Source of the DNA: Spinacia oleracea
Lineage: Eukaryota > Streptophyta > Magnoliopsida > Caryophyllales > Amaranthaceae
Length of the DNA stretch: 64,000 nucleotides
NCBI RefSeq assembly: GCF_020520425.1
Contig: NC_079491.1
Span: forward strand, 21,877,449-21,941,448
Direction of reading: 5' to 3'
Position 1 is the first letter of the stretch. Every line of letters starts with the position of its first letter. The notes beneath the pieces were generated by a model, which was given only the letters and a program-made list of their open reading frames with translations, had not been told where the DNA came from and did not search any database. Shown one piece after another: positions 19,580-32,200 of this stretch. The position numbers and the translations under genes are program-made.

Positions 19580-22510
19580 AGTGAAATGTTTTATGTAGCT
19601 TTACCTAACTTTTACTATAACAAGCTAACTTATGAGGTTTCACGTAAGTGAAAAATTAGGAATATCAATTATCCCGTAAAAGTTAAGAATATCAATATAA
19701 AAGTTAGATATGGTGTAGTAAAAGTTAAGAAAAGTCTCATATAAGTTCACTTAACTTTTACTGCATGAATACTAACTTTAACTTCAAAAATAATAACTTT
19801 TACTTTTTCTTACTAAAAAAGGTTAACTTTCATTTCTGATGTTTCACTTGGTGAAAAATTATGAATATCAATATAATTCGTAGAAGTTAAGAATATCAAT
19901 ATAAAGTTAGCTCTGGTGTTCTAAAAGTTAAGAAAAGTATTATATAAGTTCACCTAACTTTTACCTTTAATAATTTAACTTTAACTACTAAAAGTCTGAC
20001 TTTTATATTTCTTCCTTTCTTCACCTAATGTGAGTCATGCAATCTGTTTTATTTCACACCTTGTAACTTTATGTGTTAAAGTTGTGGGTCTGTAGGTTAA
20101 AGTTATGGAAATTGTTCTAAAAGTTAAGACAGTCTTCCGTCGACTCAAGCCTAACTTTTACTTTTAATAACTTAACTTTAACTGCTAAAAGTCTGACTTT
20201 TATATTTTTTACCTTTCTTCCGCTAATGTGAGTCGTGCATTATTTTTATTTCACACATTGTACTTGTCTGTGTTAAAGTTGTGGTTCTATAGGTTAAAGT
20301 TATGGAAATTTTTCTAAAAGTTAAGGCAGTTTTTCGTCGTCTCAAACCTAAAACTTTTACTTTTATTAACTTAACTTTAACTACTAAAAGTCTGACTTTT
20401 ATATTTCTACCTTTCTTCGGCTAATGTGAGTCATGCAATCTGTTTTATTCCACACCTTGTAATTTTATGTGTTAAAGTTTTGGTTATGTTGGTTAAAGTT
20501 ATGGAAATTGTTCTAAAAGTTAAGACAGTCTTCCGTCGACTCAAGCCTAACTTTTATTTTTAATAACTTAACTTTAACTGCTAAACGTATGACTTTTATA
20601 TTTTTACCTTTCTTCAGCTAATGTGAGTCGTGCATTATTTTTATTTCACACATTGTACTTGTCTATGTTAAAGTTGTGGTTCTATAGGTTAAAGTTATGG
20701 AAATTGTTCTAAAAGTTAAGGCTGTTTTCCGTCGTCTCAAACCTAACTTTTACCTTTAATAACTTAACTTTAACTACTAAAAGTCTGACTTTTGTATTTC
20801 TTCCTTTTTCACCTAATGTGAGTCATGCAATCTGTTTTATTTCACACCTTGTAATTTTATGTGTTAAAGTTGTGGGTCTGTAGGTTAAAGTTATGGAAAT
20901 TGTTCTAAAAATTAAGACAGTCTTCCGTCGACTCAAGCCTAACTTTTACTTTTAATAACTTAACTTTAACTGCTAAAAGTCTGACTTTTATATTTTTACC
21001 TTTCTTCAGCTAATGTGAGTCGTGCATTATTTTTATTTCACACATTGTACGTGTCTGTGTTAAAGTTGTGGTTCTATAGGTTAAAGTTATGGAAATTGTT
21101 CTAAAAGTTAAGGCAGTTTTCCGTCATCTCAAACCTAACTTTTACTTTTAATACCTTTACTTTAACTGCTAAAAGTCTGACTTTTATATTTTTACCTTTC
21201 TTCAGCTAATGTGAGTCATGCATTCTTTTTATTTCACACATTGTACTTTTCTGTGTTAAAGTTGTAGTTTCATAGGTTAAAGTTATGGAAATTGTTCTAA
21301 AAGTTAAGGCAGTCTTCCGTCATATCAAACCTAACTTTTACTTTTATTAACTTAACTTTAAGTTCTAAAAGTCTGACTTTTATATTTCTACCTTTCTTCC
21401 GCTAATGTGAGTTTGTCAATCTTTTTATTGTACACATTGTAGTTGTATGTGTATTTAGTTGTAGTTCTGTATGTTAAAGTTATGAAAACTGTTCTAAAAG
21501 TTAAGACAGTCTTCCGTCATCTCAAACCTAACTTTTACTTTTAATAATCTAACTTTAACTGCTAAAAGCCTGACTTTTATATATTTACATTTCTTCAGCT
21601 AATGTGAGTCGCACATTCTTTTTATTTCACACATTGTACTTTTCTGTGTTAAAGTTGTAGTTTCATAGGTTAAAGTTATGGAACTTGTTCTAAAAGTTAA
21701 GGCAGTATTTCGTCATCTCAAACCTAACTTTTAATTTTAATAACTTAACTGCTAAAAGTTTGACTTTTATATTTTTACCTTTCTTCAACTAATTTGAGTC
21801 ATGCATTAGTTTTATTTTCACACACTGTACTTTTCTGTGTTAAAGTTGTAATTTTATAGGTTAATGTTATGGAAATTGTTATAAGTTAAGAAAAGTTTTG
21901 TGTCAATCTACCCAATATGCAAATGTTTGAACACTAAGGCTATTAGCTCAAATGGTAGAGCAATGTGCATTTATGTACATGGTATGGGTTCAAGTCCCAT
22001 ATAGCCTACATACTATTGGGTTGTGTTTTGATATATTGTGAAACGACTATCAAACCTAACTTTTACTTTTAATAACTTAACTTTAACTGCTAAAAGCCTG
22101 ACTTTTATATTTTTACCTTTCTTCAGCTAATGTGAGTCGTGCATTCTTTTTATTTCACACGTTGTACTTTTCTGTGTTAAAGTTGTAGTTTCATAGGTTA
22201 AAGTTATGGAAATTGTTCTAAAAGTTAAGGCAGTCTTCCGTCATCTCAACCCTAACTTTTACTTTTATTAACTTAACTTTAACTGCTAAAAGCCTGACTT
22301 TTATATTTTTACCTTTCTTCAGCTAATGTGAGACGTGCATTCTTTTTATTTCACACATTGTACTTTTTTGTGTTAAAGTTGTAGTTTTATAAGTTAAAGT
22401 TATGGAAATTGTTCTAAAAGTTAAGGCAGTCGTCCATCATCTCAAACCTAACTTTTACTTTTAATAAATTAACTTTAACTGCTAAAAGTCTGACTTTTAT
22501 ATTTTTACAT
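19580..22510. repeat. Tandem array, unit about 196 bp, about 13 copies
   Basis: The word 'gttctaaaagttaag' (or a close variant) recurs near 20114, 20312, 20508, 20704, 20899, 21096, 21292, 21489, 21687, 21874, 22212 and 22408, a spacing of 195-198 bp. Each unit carries 'cctaacttttac', 'aacttaactttaact', 'aaaagtctgacttttatat', 'ctaatgtgagtc' and 'ggttaaagttatggaaatt'. Between 20114 and 21100 two unit types alternate (ending 'cgtcgactcaagcc' or 'cgtcgtctcaaacc'), so the higher-order unit is about 392 bp. Degenerate copies begin near 19580. The array is interrupted at 21937-22008 by a tRNA-like copy. No ORF. Confidence 0.95.
21937..22008 (+). tRNA. tRNA-like sequence, copy 2, inside the array
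   Basis: 72 nt, same fold as the 19467 copy: acceptor AGGCTAT/ATAGCCT, D stem GCTC/GAGC, and T stem ATGGG/CCCAT with loop TTCAAGT. The T stem differs from copy 1 on both strands so that pairing is kept. The anticodon arm is again 6 bp with a 6-nt loop (ATTTAT). Confidence 0.45.
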
Positions 22511-22521
22511 AATAAAATCAA

Positions 22522-22593
22522 TAGCCTATGTAGGATTTGAACCTACATCTCCGCACAAGTTGCACGGTGCTCGGCCAGTTGAGCTAATAGGCT
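22522..22593 (-). tRNA. tRNA-like sequence, copy 3, inverted at the array's right end
   Basis: On the minus strand: acceptor AGCCTAT/ATAGGCT with A discriminator, D stem GCTC/GAGC, T stem GTAGG/CCTAC with loop TTCAAAT, and anticodon arm CCGTG/TGCGG with 7-nt loop CAACTTG. This is the best cloverleaf of the three. Position 33 of the loop is A rather than the universal U, so a functional tRNA is doubtful. The acceptor carries a C/G exchange relative to copies 1 and 2 that preserves pairing. Confidence 0.5.
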
Positions 22594-22639
22594 TACAAAA
22601 ATAAAAAACACACAATGTCGACATATATAGCCATTAAAA

Positions 22640-23080
22640 GATTGGGCTGTCAAGTGTTGTTGCTACTATGCTTGGGCTGTCAGTGTTGTATCCTGGATGT
22701 CTGGAAGTGAAGCATGATAAGCACACTCTATCATCAGTTCTTAGTGTCTGTACAAGGCTTGCTGCCCTAGATTTGGGCACACAAATCCATCAGCTGATTA
22801 CCAAAACTCACACTGCGGATCTACCAATCAATAATTCACTTGTTACAATGTACTCGAGGTGTGGGGAAATGAACGAGGTCAGAGGATGCAGAAGGATGTA
22901 ATCTCCTGGAATGCAATTATAGGTGGATATGCATCTCATGGATGTGCAATAACAGCTTTACAACTTTTTGAAGAAATGAAGAGGCTAGAATGTTTATGCC
23001 TATCGTTATTACATTTGCATCAATCTTGAATGTTTGTGCCCATGATGGCTTATTGAAAGAATGTAACAAGTACGTATAAC
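22640..23080 (+). pseudogene. Pentatricopeptide repeat (PPR, PLS type) gene fragment
   Basis: PPR proteins bind and process organellar RNA. The fragment reads TLSSVLSVCTRLAALDLGTQ, then INNSLVTMYSRCGEMNEV (22668-22880). After a frameshift near 22883 it continues KDVISWNAIIGGYASHG with ALQLFEEMKR, and after another shift near 22990 ITFASILNVCAHDGLLKE. These are typical P/L/S repeat motifs. Only about 130 residues remain, against several hundred in intact genes, with two frameshifts and no start or mitochondrial/plastid leader. It directly adjoins the tandem array. Confidence 0.85.
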
Positions 23081-23897
23081 ATTATGTTGCACTAGTTGAT
23101 AAAATCAAGTACTCTAACCTCAGCACCAAGATGACATTGATCAGTTTGTAAAGGACAAGAAGAAAACATGAAGCTACAACAACAAACAATACGGCTGATG
23201 TTCACGACTCCACCAGAGCTCACATTTGAGAGTAAGTCAATGTTGACACAATCAATTTCAGAAATTCACACAGACAATTCATCGAACACCTAGCGGGCAA
23301 TCCCAATTTTGCGACCGAAATTCAATAAAAAACTAGAAGAGTAGAAACTTACACTGAGATTTTCTTGTGGTTAGTTTGATTGTAGTAGTGCCATTGGAAT
23401 GGATATGGGTCTTCTTTTTTCTCACCGTGATTTCGCCGCTTCTCTCCTCTGTTCTGCATTAAAGAATTGAGCTTTGAAGCAAAGTCTCCACGCTGCTGAA
23501 ATAGCTATCAATCTCCTCTTCAGTACTCGTGTGGGTGTTTAGATATGTAGGACTTGAATCAAGAGGATGAAGAAGACTTGAACTGAGCGGCGACATCTCT
23601 GTAGAGAAGCTGCTGCCATTGCTAAAATCTGGTAGCTATTGTTGGACATAAAGCTTAAGTTGTCAGATGATGAGGCGCATAACAATTTGTTTGGTAATTT
23701 GGCACGTGTGAACTCTTTGGTGTACGTTAATATTAACGTACACCTGTTGCGCGCAAGACCGATTGTTTCCATAAATCCCAAATTTACGGCGCAATATACA
23801 ATTAATTAGATAAATATTGATTTTTGTTAAACAAATATTGATTGGGAATTCCTCATGTAGAGCCGGAGTAACAAAAAACAAAACCATCGAAAAATTA
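23081..23897. other. Intergenic, no recognised gene
   Basis: Mixed composition. Minus-strand open frames at 23539-23781 and 23663-23887 match nothing I recognise. The stretch near 23390-23560 is pyrimidine/purine-skewed like a transcript leader but lacks support. Confidence 0.4.
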
Positions 23898-24084
23898 CTA
23901 CCTCCGTTTCTAAATATTACGGAGTATTATGTAAAATGCTATTGGATTTGATTCAATGAACATTTTAAATATATCACCATTTTTATAATTTTTACTAACA
24001 CATAATTTTAAGTATTGACGGTCAGTGTTATGCATTGGCAAATGTGAAAATCAAAATAGTACAACTATTTTGAAATGTAGGAAG
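23898..24084. mobile_element. Stowaway-type MITE (187 bp)
   Basis: TA at 23896-23897 and 24085-24086. Left end CTACCTCCGTTTCTAAATA, right end ...AAATGTAGGAAG. Inverted repeats are imperfect. Interior AT-rich, no ORF. Confidence 0.65.
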
Positions 24085-25050
24085 TACATGTTATTTAGAT
24101 TAAAGGCCAAAAGGTAGGATTACTCAATTAATTAAAAGATGGAACTCTTCAATTAGAATTGAGTCTACTGACAGTATAGTCACCTAAAAAAGATGCTTAA
24201 GCTGATTGTTTGCTAGCTAACCTGAAGAAAAAGCTGGGGTGTGCGGGATAAACTACAAACATTATACACACTTTTATAAAGCACATATCATTGGACAGTT
24301 GTGTGTATACAACATTGGTGTGTTTTAGCAAAAAATGACAGTAATGACAATTTACAGTTCCACAAGTTATCTGCTGAAGTCTTTTTCGAGAAGCAAACTG
24401 AGACAGCAGTGTGTTGCAGCCGTAGCTTGATGTCAACGTTTAAGACCGAGGTCAGCCTCACAAACGCCGTGACCCTGATGTAAGAGGGAGGAAATAAGAT
24501 GTGTTAGCCAAATATTCAATCAAAGCTTGCAACAATTAAAACTACAGATATATCCTCAGGAACCTCGGGTAATAAATGGTTATTGTATTGTGTCACAGAG
24601 TGTCAAACTAGGGCACAGTTGGATTATCATAAATCTAAAACATCAGTCATATTTCTGTGCCACGAAATGCATCAGCTGCAAAACAAGTCTCGTGACTCGA
24701 TAGAAAAATAGCCAATGAGCAATTTCAAGAAAATACTCCAAAGTTCTTTCCACAGCCAACCACACTACAAAGGTTGCAAGTCAGTAACCCTTGGACGTAT
24801 TGAAAGCCTATTGGAGGCCTAGTAGAGAAGTTAGAAAAAGTTTAATGCCGTTCATCTTTGGAAGGGTTCTTAATATAAAAGGCATTTTGAAAAACCAATT
24901 TCCCAACAGAAAAAAGTGACATTTTGTGATTTACCTAACTTCAGTTACTTGGGGCAAGTTCAGAATTTATTCTAATTTCTATTTTGAAAGAGATGCCTCG
25001 CCATAACAATGGAACTGCTCTCATATCCAGCCACAACAGTGGAATTCATT
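24085..25050. other. Intergenic, no recognised gene
   Basis: An open frame at 24301-24483 (plus, 60 aa) lies in a slightly GC-richer patch but matches nothing recognised. The rest is AT-rich without structure. Confidence 0.4.
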
Positions 25051-25280
25051 CTAGTGTCCAAGAAGAAAGTTTATACTTGATACATAAGCCAATACAATGG
25101 AATTTCTCTCATATCCAGCACCCCAGCAGGCCAACCATTTTCCATCCCTTTCCAGGCAACAAAGGCATCTTTCAGTGAAGAAGGTTGAATCCAGCTCATT
25201 CCAGACAAGGCTAACGATAAGTGCCAAAGAGAAAGAACCCAAGGACATAAAAACAGATTCACTAGCCTATACACTCACAA
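25051..25280 (-). pseudogene. LINE ORF2 zinc-finger (zf-RVT) region remnant
   Basis: The minus-strand frame gives PWVLSLWHLSLALSGMSW, then SLKDAFVAWKGMENGW. This resembles the short zinc-knuckle domain at the end of plant non-LTR reverse transcriptases (pattern 'LF..C..a..LW..ll...g..w..p.s'). About 65 residues only, with no flanking RT. Downstream of PRA1; broken. Confidence 0.5.
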
Positions 25281-26210
25281 TTCGGTGCGATCCCCGCGAA
25301 TAACATAGTAAGTCAACAAACAAGGAAAGAGAGACAGACCCATATTTCTTACAATTAGTTATTGGATATGACTGCCAAAATTTAGGGTTTTTTCGGTAAT
25401 GCATCGGGTATTAGGGGAAAGGCGCATTAGGAATTGTCAATGGAAAGGTTAGAGGTGGCTTAAGCAACAAGAAGAGGCAACTAGCTAGTTTATAAATAAA
25501 GGAGTTAATGGTGAGAAAGAACGCTTTACGAAAATTGAGACTTACTTTTGTTAGTTCTTTGTTTAGTGAGAGTGTCCAGCCACGTCGAAGCTCGAAGTAT
25601 GCTCTATTTGGTTATTTAATCGCATCGAATACAATCTACTATTAATCTTTCCCAAAACTCTTCCCAATTTCCATGTTTCCCATTTTCAGTCTATTACAAT
25701 TCATCTAACTCCATAAGAAAAACAGTCAAAGCATAACCCAATTTCTCTGGTTCAGAAGTACTTCTAAATTGAAACAAACGGAGCCCACTCCCATCAACAA
25801 CAAATCAGTATATGATCAAATTTGATCATTACAGTTGCTAGCCTTTCCATAGATCATCCTTCATTAGGGAAGGAAAAAACTGCTCTCTTTGATTCATAAT
25901 ATTGTCCTCTCTATTTTATTATGTTTCATATTAAATATCTAATTACTAAGAATCAATTATATAGTCCAATAGATTTGATCCAGTTCCTATATGGCTAGAT
26001 CGATTTGTTCTTATTTACAGTCCTAGATTTTTCTGAAAAGTCAGCTAACTAAAGTCACTAAACAATATGGGAAAGAGGGGAGGGGACACGTCACTGACAC
26101 TAACTTTGAAACATCCTTGGGAAGTATAATTACACTGATTACTGTAAAAACAAATAAGTAGAGTCAAGCAAGAAGTAAGAATCTACTTACATTATGTACA
26201 GCTCGAAAAA

Positions 26211-29200
26211 CTACAATTCACTATAGTTTCGCCAAACTGCGCGAAATTCCTCACGGAACGTATTCAGACGGGCTTTCAAGTTTGGGGTCCTAAAGCTTGC
26301 ATGGAGAACAGTGGCTGATAGGCAAGGTTAGAATGAAAAAAATTTATAAAGAGCACCAAAATGGTTAAATGTAAATCAAATATGAAAAACACTAAAGAGA
26401 GTGTCACTTACCGAGAAGTCCAATTGCAAAAGCCCATAGAACTATGAGGAGACCACAAGAAGCAAACCAGAGGAAAAAACTTGCTAAAACAAGATGATTG
26501 AAAAACATAATTAGCATATCTATAAAGATTAACTTCCCACAAAACAGAATATTTAAAACATGGACCTACCAGTAGAGAAAATCAACACAAACACCCAACG
26601 AGGCCGTCCACAAATGTTTATTGCCCTTTTGGCGGAAGGACGTCCACGAATGACAGGCCTGGTACATTCAAATTGTTCGTAAGAGACATACACACACCAA
26701 CACACAAAGGCTTGGCTGAAACGAATGCAAGATTAAGTGACATACGTAAGGGGAGGCCTCATTTTCGCAGCCAGGTGAGGAGAAAACTGCCTCACAGTTC
26801 TTGTTACCTTCTCGCTAAATGTGCCAGCAAAGCTACAAAAAAGCATAGCCAACATAAAAACTATTATATAGATGTCAAAACCAGATGAAAAGAAAAGCTA
26901 CAATGAATTATATTGAGAAGAAAACCCCAAAACAGTAAAATCCTAGGGGATAGAATTTTGTTGGCTTGCACTCCTCAAAACCCTGATGTGAATTAACATA
27001 GCTGTAGCACCATTAATAGCAGGAATTAAACAAGAAGATGATCTGATTAATAAACTGAAATTACAGCACAATGTAACGATATTCAAGCTTTCAAGAGGCT
27101 TGTGTGACTGTGTCTCTCCTAAATGAACTTTTAAAAGCTCAACCAAATACTCAATCAATATTCAACATAATTCGATCTCTCTCTAATCTGCTCCATATAT
27201 AGAGCTTTCCCTCTAACAAAATAGCCAACTTATTATGCAAGCCACTAATAACTGAATCATAGTGGAACTACAAAAATACCCCTTTCCATAATATCAGTTC
27301 ATTGCAGTCTCTGAAAATAGTAAAAGTTTCTAAAGACTGCTGTCCAATAAATTTAAATTCTTTAAGGAATGTAAACCGATAAAAGGACATTTATCAGTGA
27401 CAAATATAACTTTCTCCCTTTAAGAAGGCACCCAGCTTTCTAAAGTAAAGATCCAAGCATTGATTTTTCTCAAAAATTTTTGACAAATTTATTTTAAAAT
27501 GTACTACTCTGTAAGTCTGTATGAAACAATTTCTGAGGACAATTTATTTTCAGAGTTCAATTATGAAATGAGCATGTGACTTGTGATATAAAAAGGACCC
27601 GGTAAAATTGAATTGTGTATAATTTAATCTTCTTCCATTTCTTATTCGTTGATTCGATTTGACTTCGACACCATTCACATAAGTTTCTTTGACTTCTTTT
27701 GTGACTTACACTTAAGAAAAAACATAGTTACAAATCATCCCAGTTCCGCCGTAGCTCCCCAATTGAGTAAGTTTTTAATATCCCGGTTGCCTTAGTCCAC
27801 GAGGATGGCAACGAAGTTACTTTAACCTATAGTTAATCACCTGGAACAGATGCTTGTTTAAAAACCCAAGCATTCTATTCCAACCAACTTGTCCAAAGGA
27901 TTGCCATAACAACATTTCGCCAAGTTCTGTTTTATCCTTCGCCTTTCAGAACCCACAAATCGAATAGATAATCGTATTGCAAAATTAACATTTCACCATA
28001 GTTTTTAATTTTTGCTTAATGATAATCATCATTGGAAAATGTGCCTAACGAAATGTGTCAACTAGAATCAAACAGAGGAAGTAATTGATTTTTCCTCATT
28101 ATTGACTAATTGCATAATTTTTCAAACAATAACAGCTAATAAGACATGGGTTCCAGCATATAATGTAATAAATCTATACCTAGTCTATACCTAGTATTTA
28201 AAAAGCGAAACCATAGATGATTAGAAGACACGTGTCATCCCCTCCTCCCATCCATCAATTTGGTATTTTTTCTTTTCAATTTTTTTCTTACAGCTTCAAC
28301 GCCTCTTCTACTTGGTCTTTCTCATTCAACATCAATTCACCAATAGTCCAATATATTCAGTCAGTCTCTTCCACTCCATCTCCCCCTTTAACACATAAAA
28401 CCATTTAAATTTATATATTCTTTCAACCTTCAAATTCTACCTTTATTTAAATCATACATTCTCAATAAAATCACGAGCCGTCAATAAAATTAGAACTTTA
28501 AAAGGCGGCAAAACAACCACCATATAACCGCGTGTTTTATGAACGGGCTCAAGAGCTAGTTTAATATACTTCTTACAAAAAGCTTAAAGACTTGATCAGC
28601 AAACCTGTCATTCAGGAAAGCAATAGTAAGAGCTGTTAAGGCAGCAGCAACAATTGCAAGTGGCCTCCTTAGAAAGCCCAGCCCTACAAAATGGTCAAAA
28701 GTAAAATAAAATGAAACAATAGCAAAGCAACAACACTTTTTAGCCGAATACACAAGTTAAATACTCACCAAGAATGAAGATAATCATGATAAAGTAGTTT
28801 GTCCGATAGCTGTCACAAAAAATTAAAGCAGAAAACAAAAGTGTCAGCATATATCATAAAATCCATGTATTTCTACTTTGAAAACCTGAGTACCTGACCT
28901 AAGCACCCAGCATCTGTAAGTTAAAGGGGGGGAATGGACAGGAGGTCCAAAAAGTGTTTTCATGCTTTGATATTTTTTTTAGACACATACGGAGGTCCAA
29001 AAAGTGTTTTGATGTTTTTTATAGACACATAACATAGTACAAAAAGTTAACAAATTTTATACTCATCCAGCATTATCTATTTACAAAAGGATGCTAATGA
29101 CAAAAATAATTCAAAATAACTAAACCTCAAACAGTTACCAATCATCGAAGACAGCGAGATATACAAGTAATAACGTCAACAACTTTAAGAATCATTCAAA

Positions 29201-32200
29201 ATAACTAAACCTCAAACAGTTACCAATCATCGAAGACAGCGAGATATACAAGTAATAACGTCAACAACTTTAAGAATCACTCGAGATCTTATCTACAAAA
29301 TTAAAAATGACAGGTGACACTCTAAATAATGCACTTCAATACAATTATAAAATAAATCCAAACAAGCTAAGCCCTCAAAAATCTGTTAAATTCTTTCCAA
29401 ATGCACCAACAAACAGAAAAAGGGACCTGCTTCCATGCTTCAAGAATCCATTCACTATAAAGACTTCCTTTATCCTACTAGAAAATTGCTTGGTTGAACC
29501 CGACCCCAAGAAAAGGCAAATGAAATGCCGTGAGCACTCAGGAATGAAGACGTAAAAGGTGATAGATTGATTCCTCCAATTACCAGCAAAGGATGCACCT
29601 AGCCACCTACATGTAATACTTAAAGTCTTCTCTTAAAATATATTCTAGATAAATGTTTTCCAATATTTTTTTCCCATATACGGAAACGAGCTTTTAAAGA
29701 AGCCATTGGAAAATATGTATTCTATATAAATAAAATCCCTGCAAAAACAAATCAAATCAACCATGCCACAGCATTATGTAACACCTGCTTCCCCCTTGGC
29801 CCCTTGAACATTGAGAGCAAAATTGCAGAAGACTGAGGTGGAACCCCATAGCCCATATATAGAAATCTGGAGCTGAATTATTTCCCAATTTATGAATTCT
29901 GCTAAAGTATTCTACTTCATGCACTATGCTTTCCTAGAGAGATGTCATGCTGAAGAAAAATGGAAATCGGACATTAAAAGGATCCACAAAAGAATGTAAA
30001 CCTGGCATAATCCCACGGCTTAAATTGGTTTGGGCATGGAATACTTATTTTCCTTTTCACTAACTCCACCTGGAGAAATTTCACTACTCCGCAATATAAA
30101 CTAATGAACCTCATAATTTGCTTAATCATGATTCTTTCAACAAGTTTCCTCATCATTGGAAAACCTCAATACTAATTTAAATGCCCATCTCTAACATCCT
30201 TGAAATACAACGAACAACTTAAGAGCTAATAACTACTCCATAGGAATGTTAAATTTTGGAGATACTAAGAAGAAAACTAGGCTAATCCCTAAAAGAGGAA
30301 AAACCTAACTCATCTGAATAGATGATAAGAGGGAAAAAAAAACCATTACAGGAAATGAACCAATATAATGTAGACCGTGAGAATGCCCTAAGTTGGCCAT
30401 AAAATCCACCACTTGATTCGCCTCCATAAAACAATGATTGAAAGAGACCGTGTCAAAATGGATGAGATCTCGCTCTAGGTCACCAATGATGTTGAAAATC
30501 GACCAAGGAATTTTCCATTGGTGATTTATGGATTTGATAACGCACAAATTCTCACCTTCCACAATGAGGTTCTTTATGCTGATGAAGATTACTCATTCAA
30601 CCACTTCACAAGAGAAAACACCTCCGCATGAAGAATAGCACTAATGGACGCAATGTGCTCGGTACCAGCAAGACAGAGCCCCCTATAGAGTTTTGAATTA
30701 CAAAATCTAAAGAGGAGTTTCCCGTCGAAAGAAGAGATTCGTCCAAGTTGGGCTTGAAAGACGGAGTAAAAAGACCTCTTTCCCAATACTGGATTTGTGT
30801 GCTGAAGAGGCGGGGGAAAGAGGAGGGATACATAGAACTTATGAGCTCATAATTAGAACTAATAATTACCGTCTTCTGAACAAATAAGGTAGGACCATCA
30901 TTTCCATGATAAATTAAGCGCTAATAATTAGCACATACCAACATTAATTAGAAAAAAAGGTATTTTCATAGAATTGTTCACTAATTTTATGAAAACAGAT
31001 TGAACCTTCATCTTCATACTACCCTATAAAGCTATAAACCCTTACTTGAAATTCTGTTACTAATACTTCTCTAGTTGCAATACATCCCCAATTACTCATC
31101 CCCACCTCCACCCCCCAGTATTAAAAACAGAAAAAGCTAGTTTACATAAAAGGTTCTAACAGGGAACTCTTCTCCAAAACTCCCTTCCTGGCTACAAGCC
31201 ATAATTATTTTTCACAAACAATGTACCATTTCGAGACATTTTAGCTCAACATCTAAAGTAAGATGTAAATCATCATGGTACTTTTGTACCAAGATCATGT
31301 AACTATGCAAGTACAGAATGGCCTCACAAAACCTTCCCCACAACTGAAAGCAGTGTGTTAAAAGGTAGTAGTCCAAATTACATATTGCACCTACTATTGT
31401 TATGGTGCTGGTTGTTGTGCTCCCCTAATATTATGAATTGTGAAGTTTCCGTCTCTTTCCCCTTATTCTTAAGAAGTGATTTCCCAAGTAAAATCTTGTA
31501 TTTCCTCCCTTCCAATATTATTGCACCATTTAGCTTCTAAAAAAGTTTCACAAATATTGCACCATTTTCATTTTAGGAAATAGAAAATATTTGCTTTACA
31601 CTACAAACATCCAATATACCTTTACATGTTACTCTTGTTGATTTATTTAATACTTCAATCACATGAGCAAGTTTGTATTTTTGCCTTTCCCTCCCTTCCT
31701 TTTTTCCACTATCAAAAATCTAGTGCCTAACCTCCATGGTGCAATAAATATGGAACGGAGGAAGTATTTTAATTTTGTTCGTACTTTATGCATGTTCTCC
31801 CTGATAGTTAATTCTTCCCCAATAGTTCATCCCTCCGTCCCATATAATAGGAATACTCATAATTTCATATAATTTCAAAATACCAATGCCAACCCTACAA
31901 TACTACGGAGCATAACTAACCTAATAATACACATTAAATTGAATAATGGAGGGATCAAAAGAAACAAAATTACTTATTTTACATAGTTATTCCTGCTCAG
32001 TTAAGAAGGTTTCAAAAATATTGCTCGACTTTAGCAGAAAAAAGGTATATTTTCCACTTCATGCCACCTTCATAATCATAGAAAAATAGGCTAACGATTT
32101 CGCCCCAAATTTGAGCGAATTCAGAGCTACAAACTAGCAGCTTCAATCTCGTTACAATTGAAAAGACGTTCACTATCCACTAGCAATAATAATAATGATA

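Noticed and set aside
19580..22510. CRISPR-like array
   Set aside because: Units of 196 bp are contiguous and similar throughout, with no short repeats and unique spacers; a plant tandem repeat.
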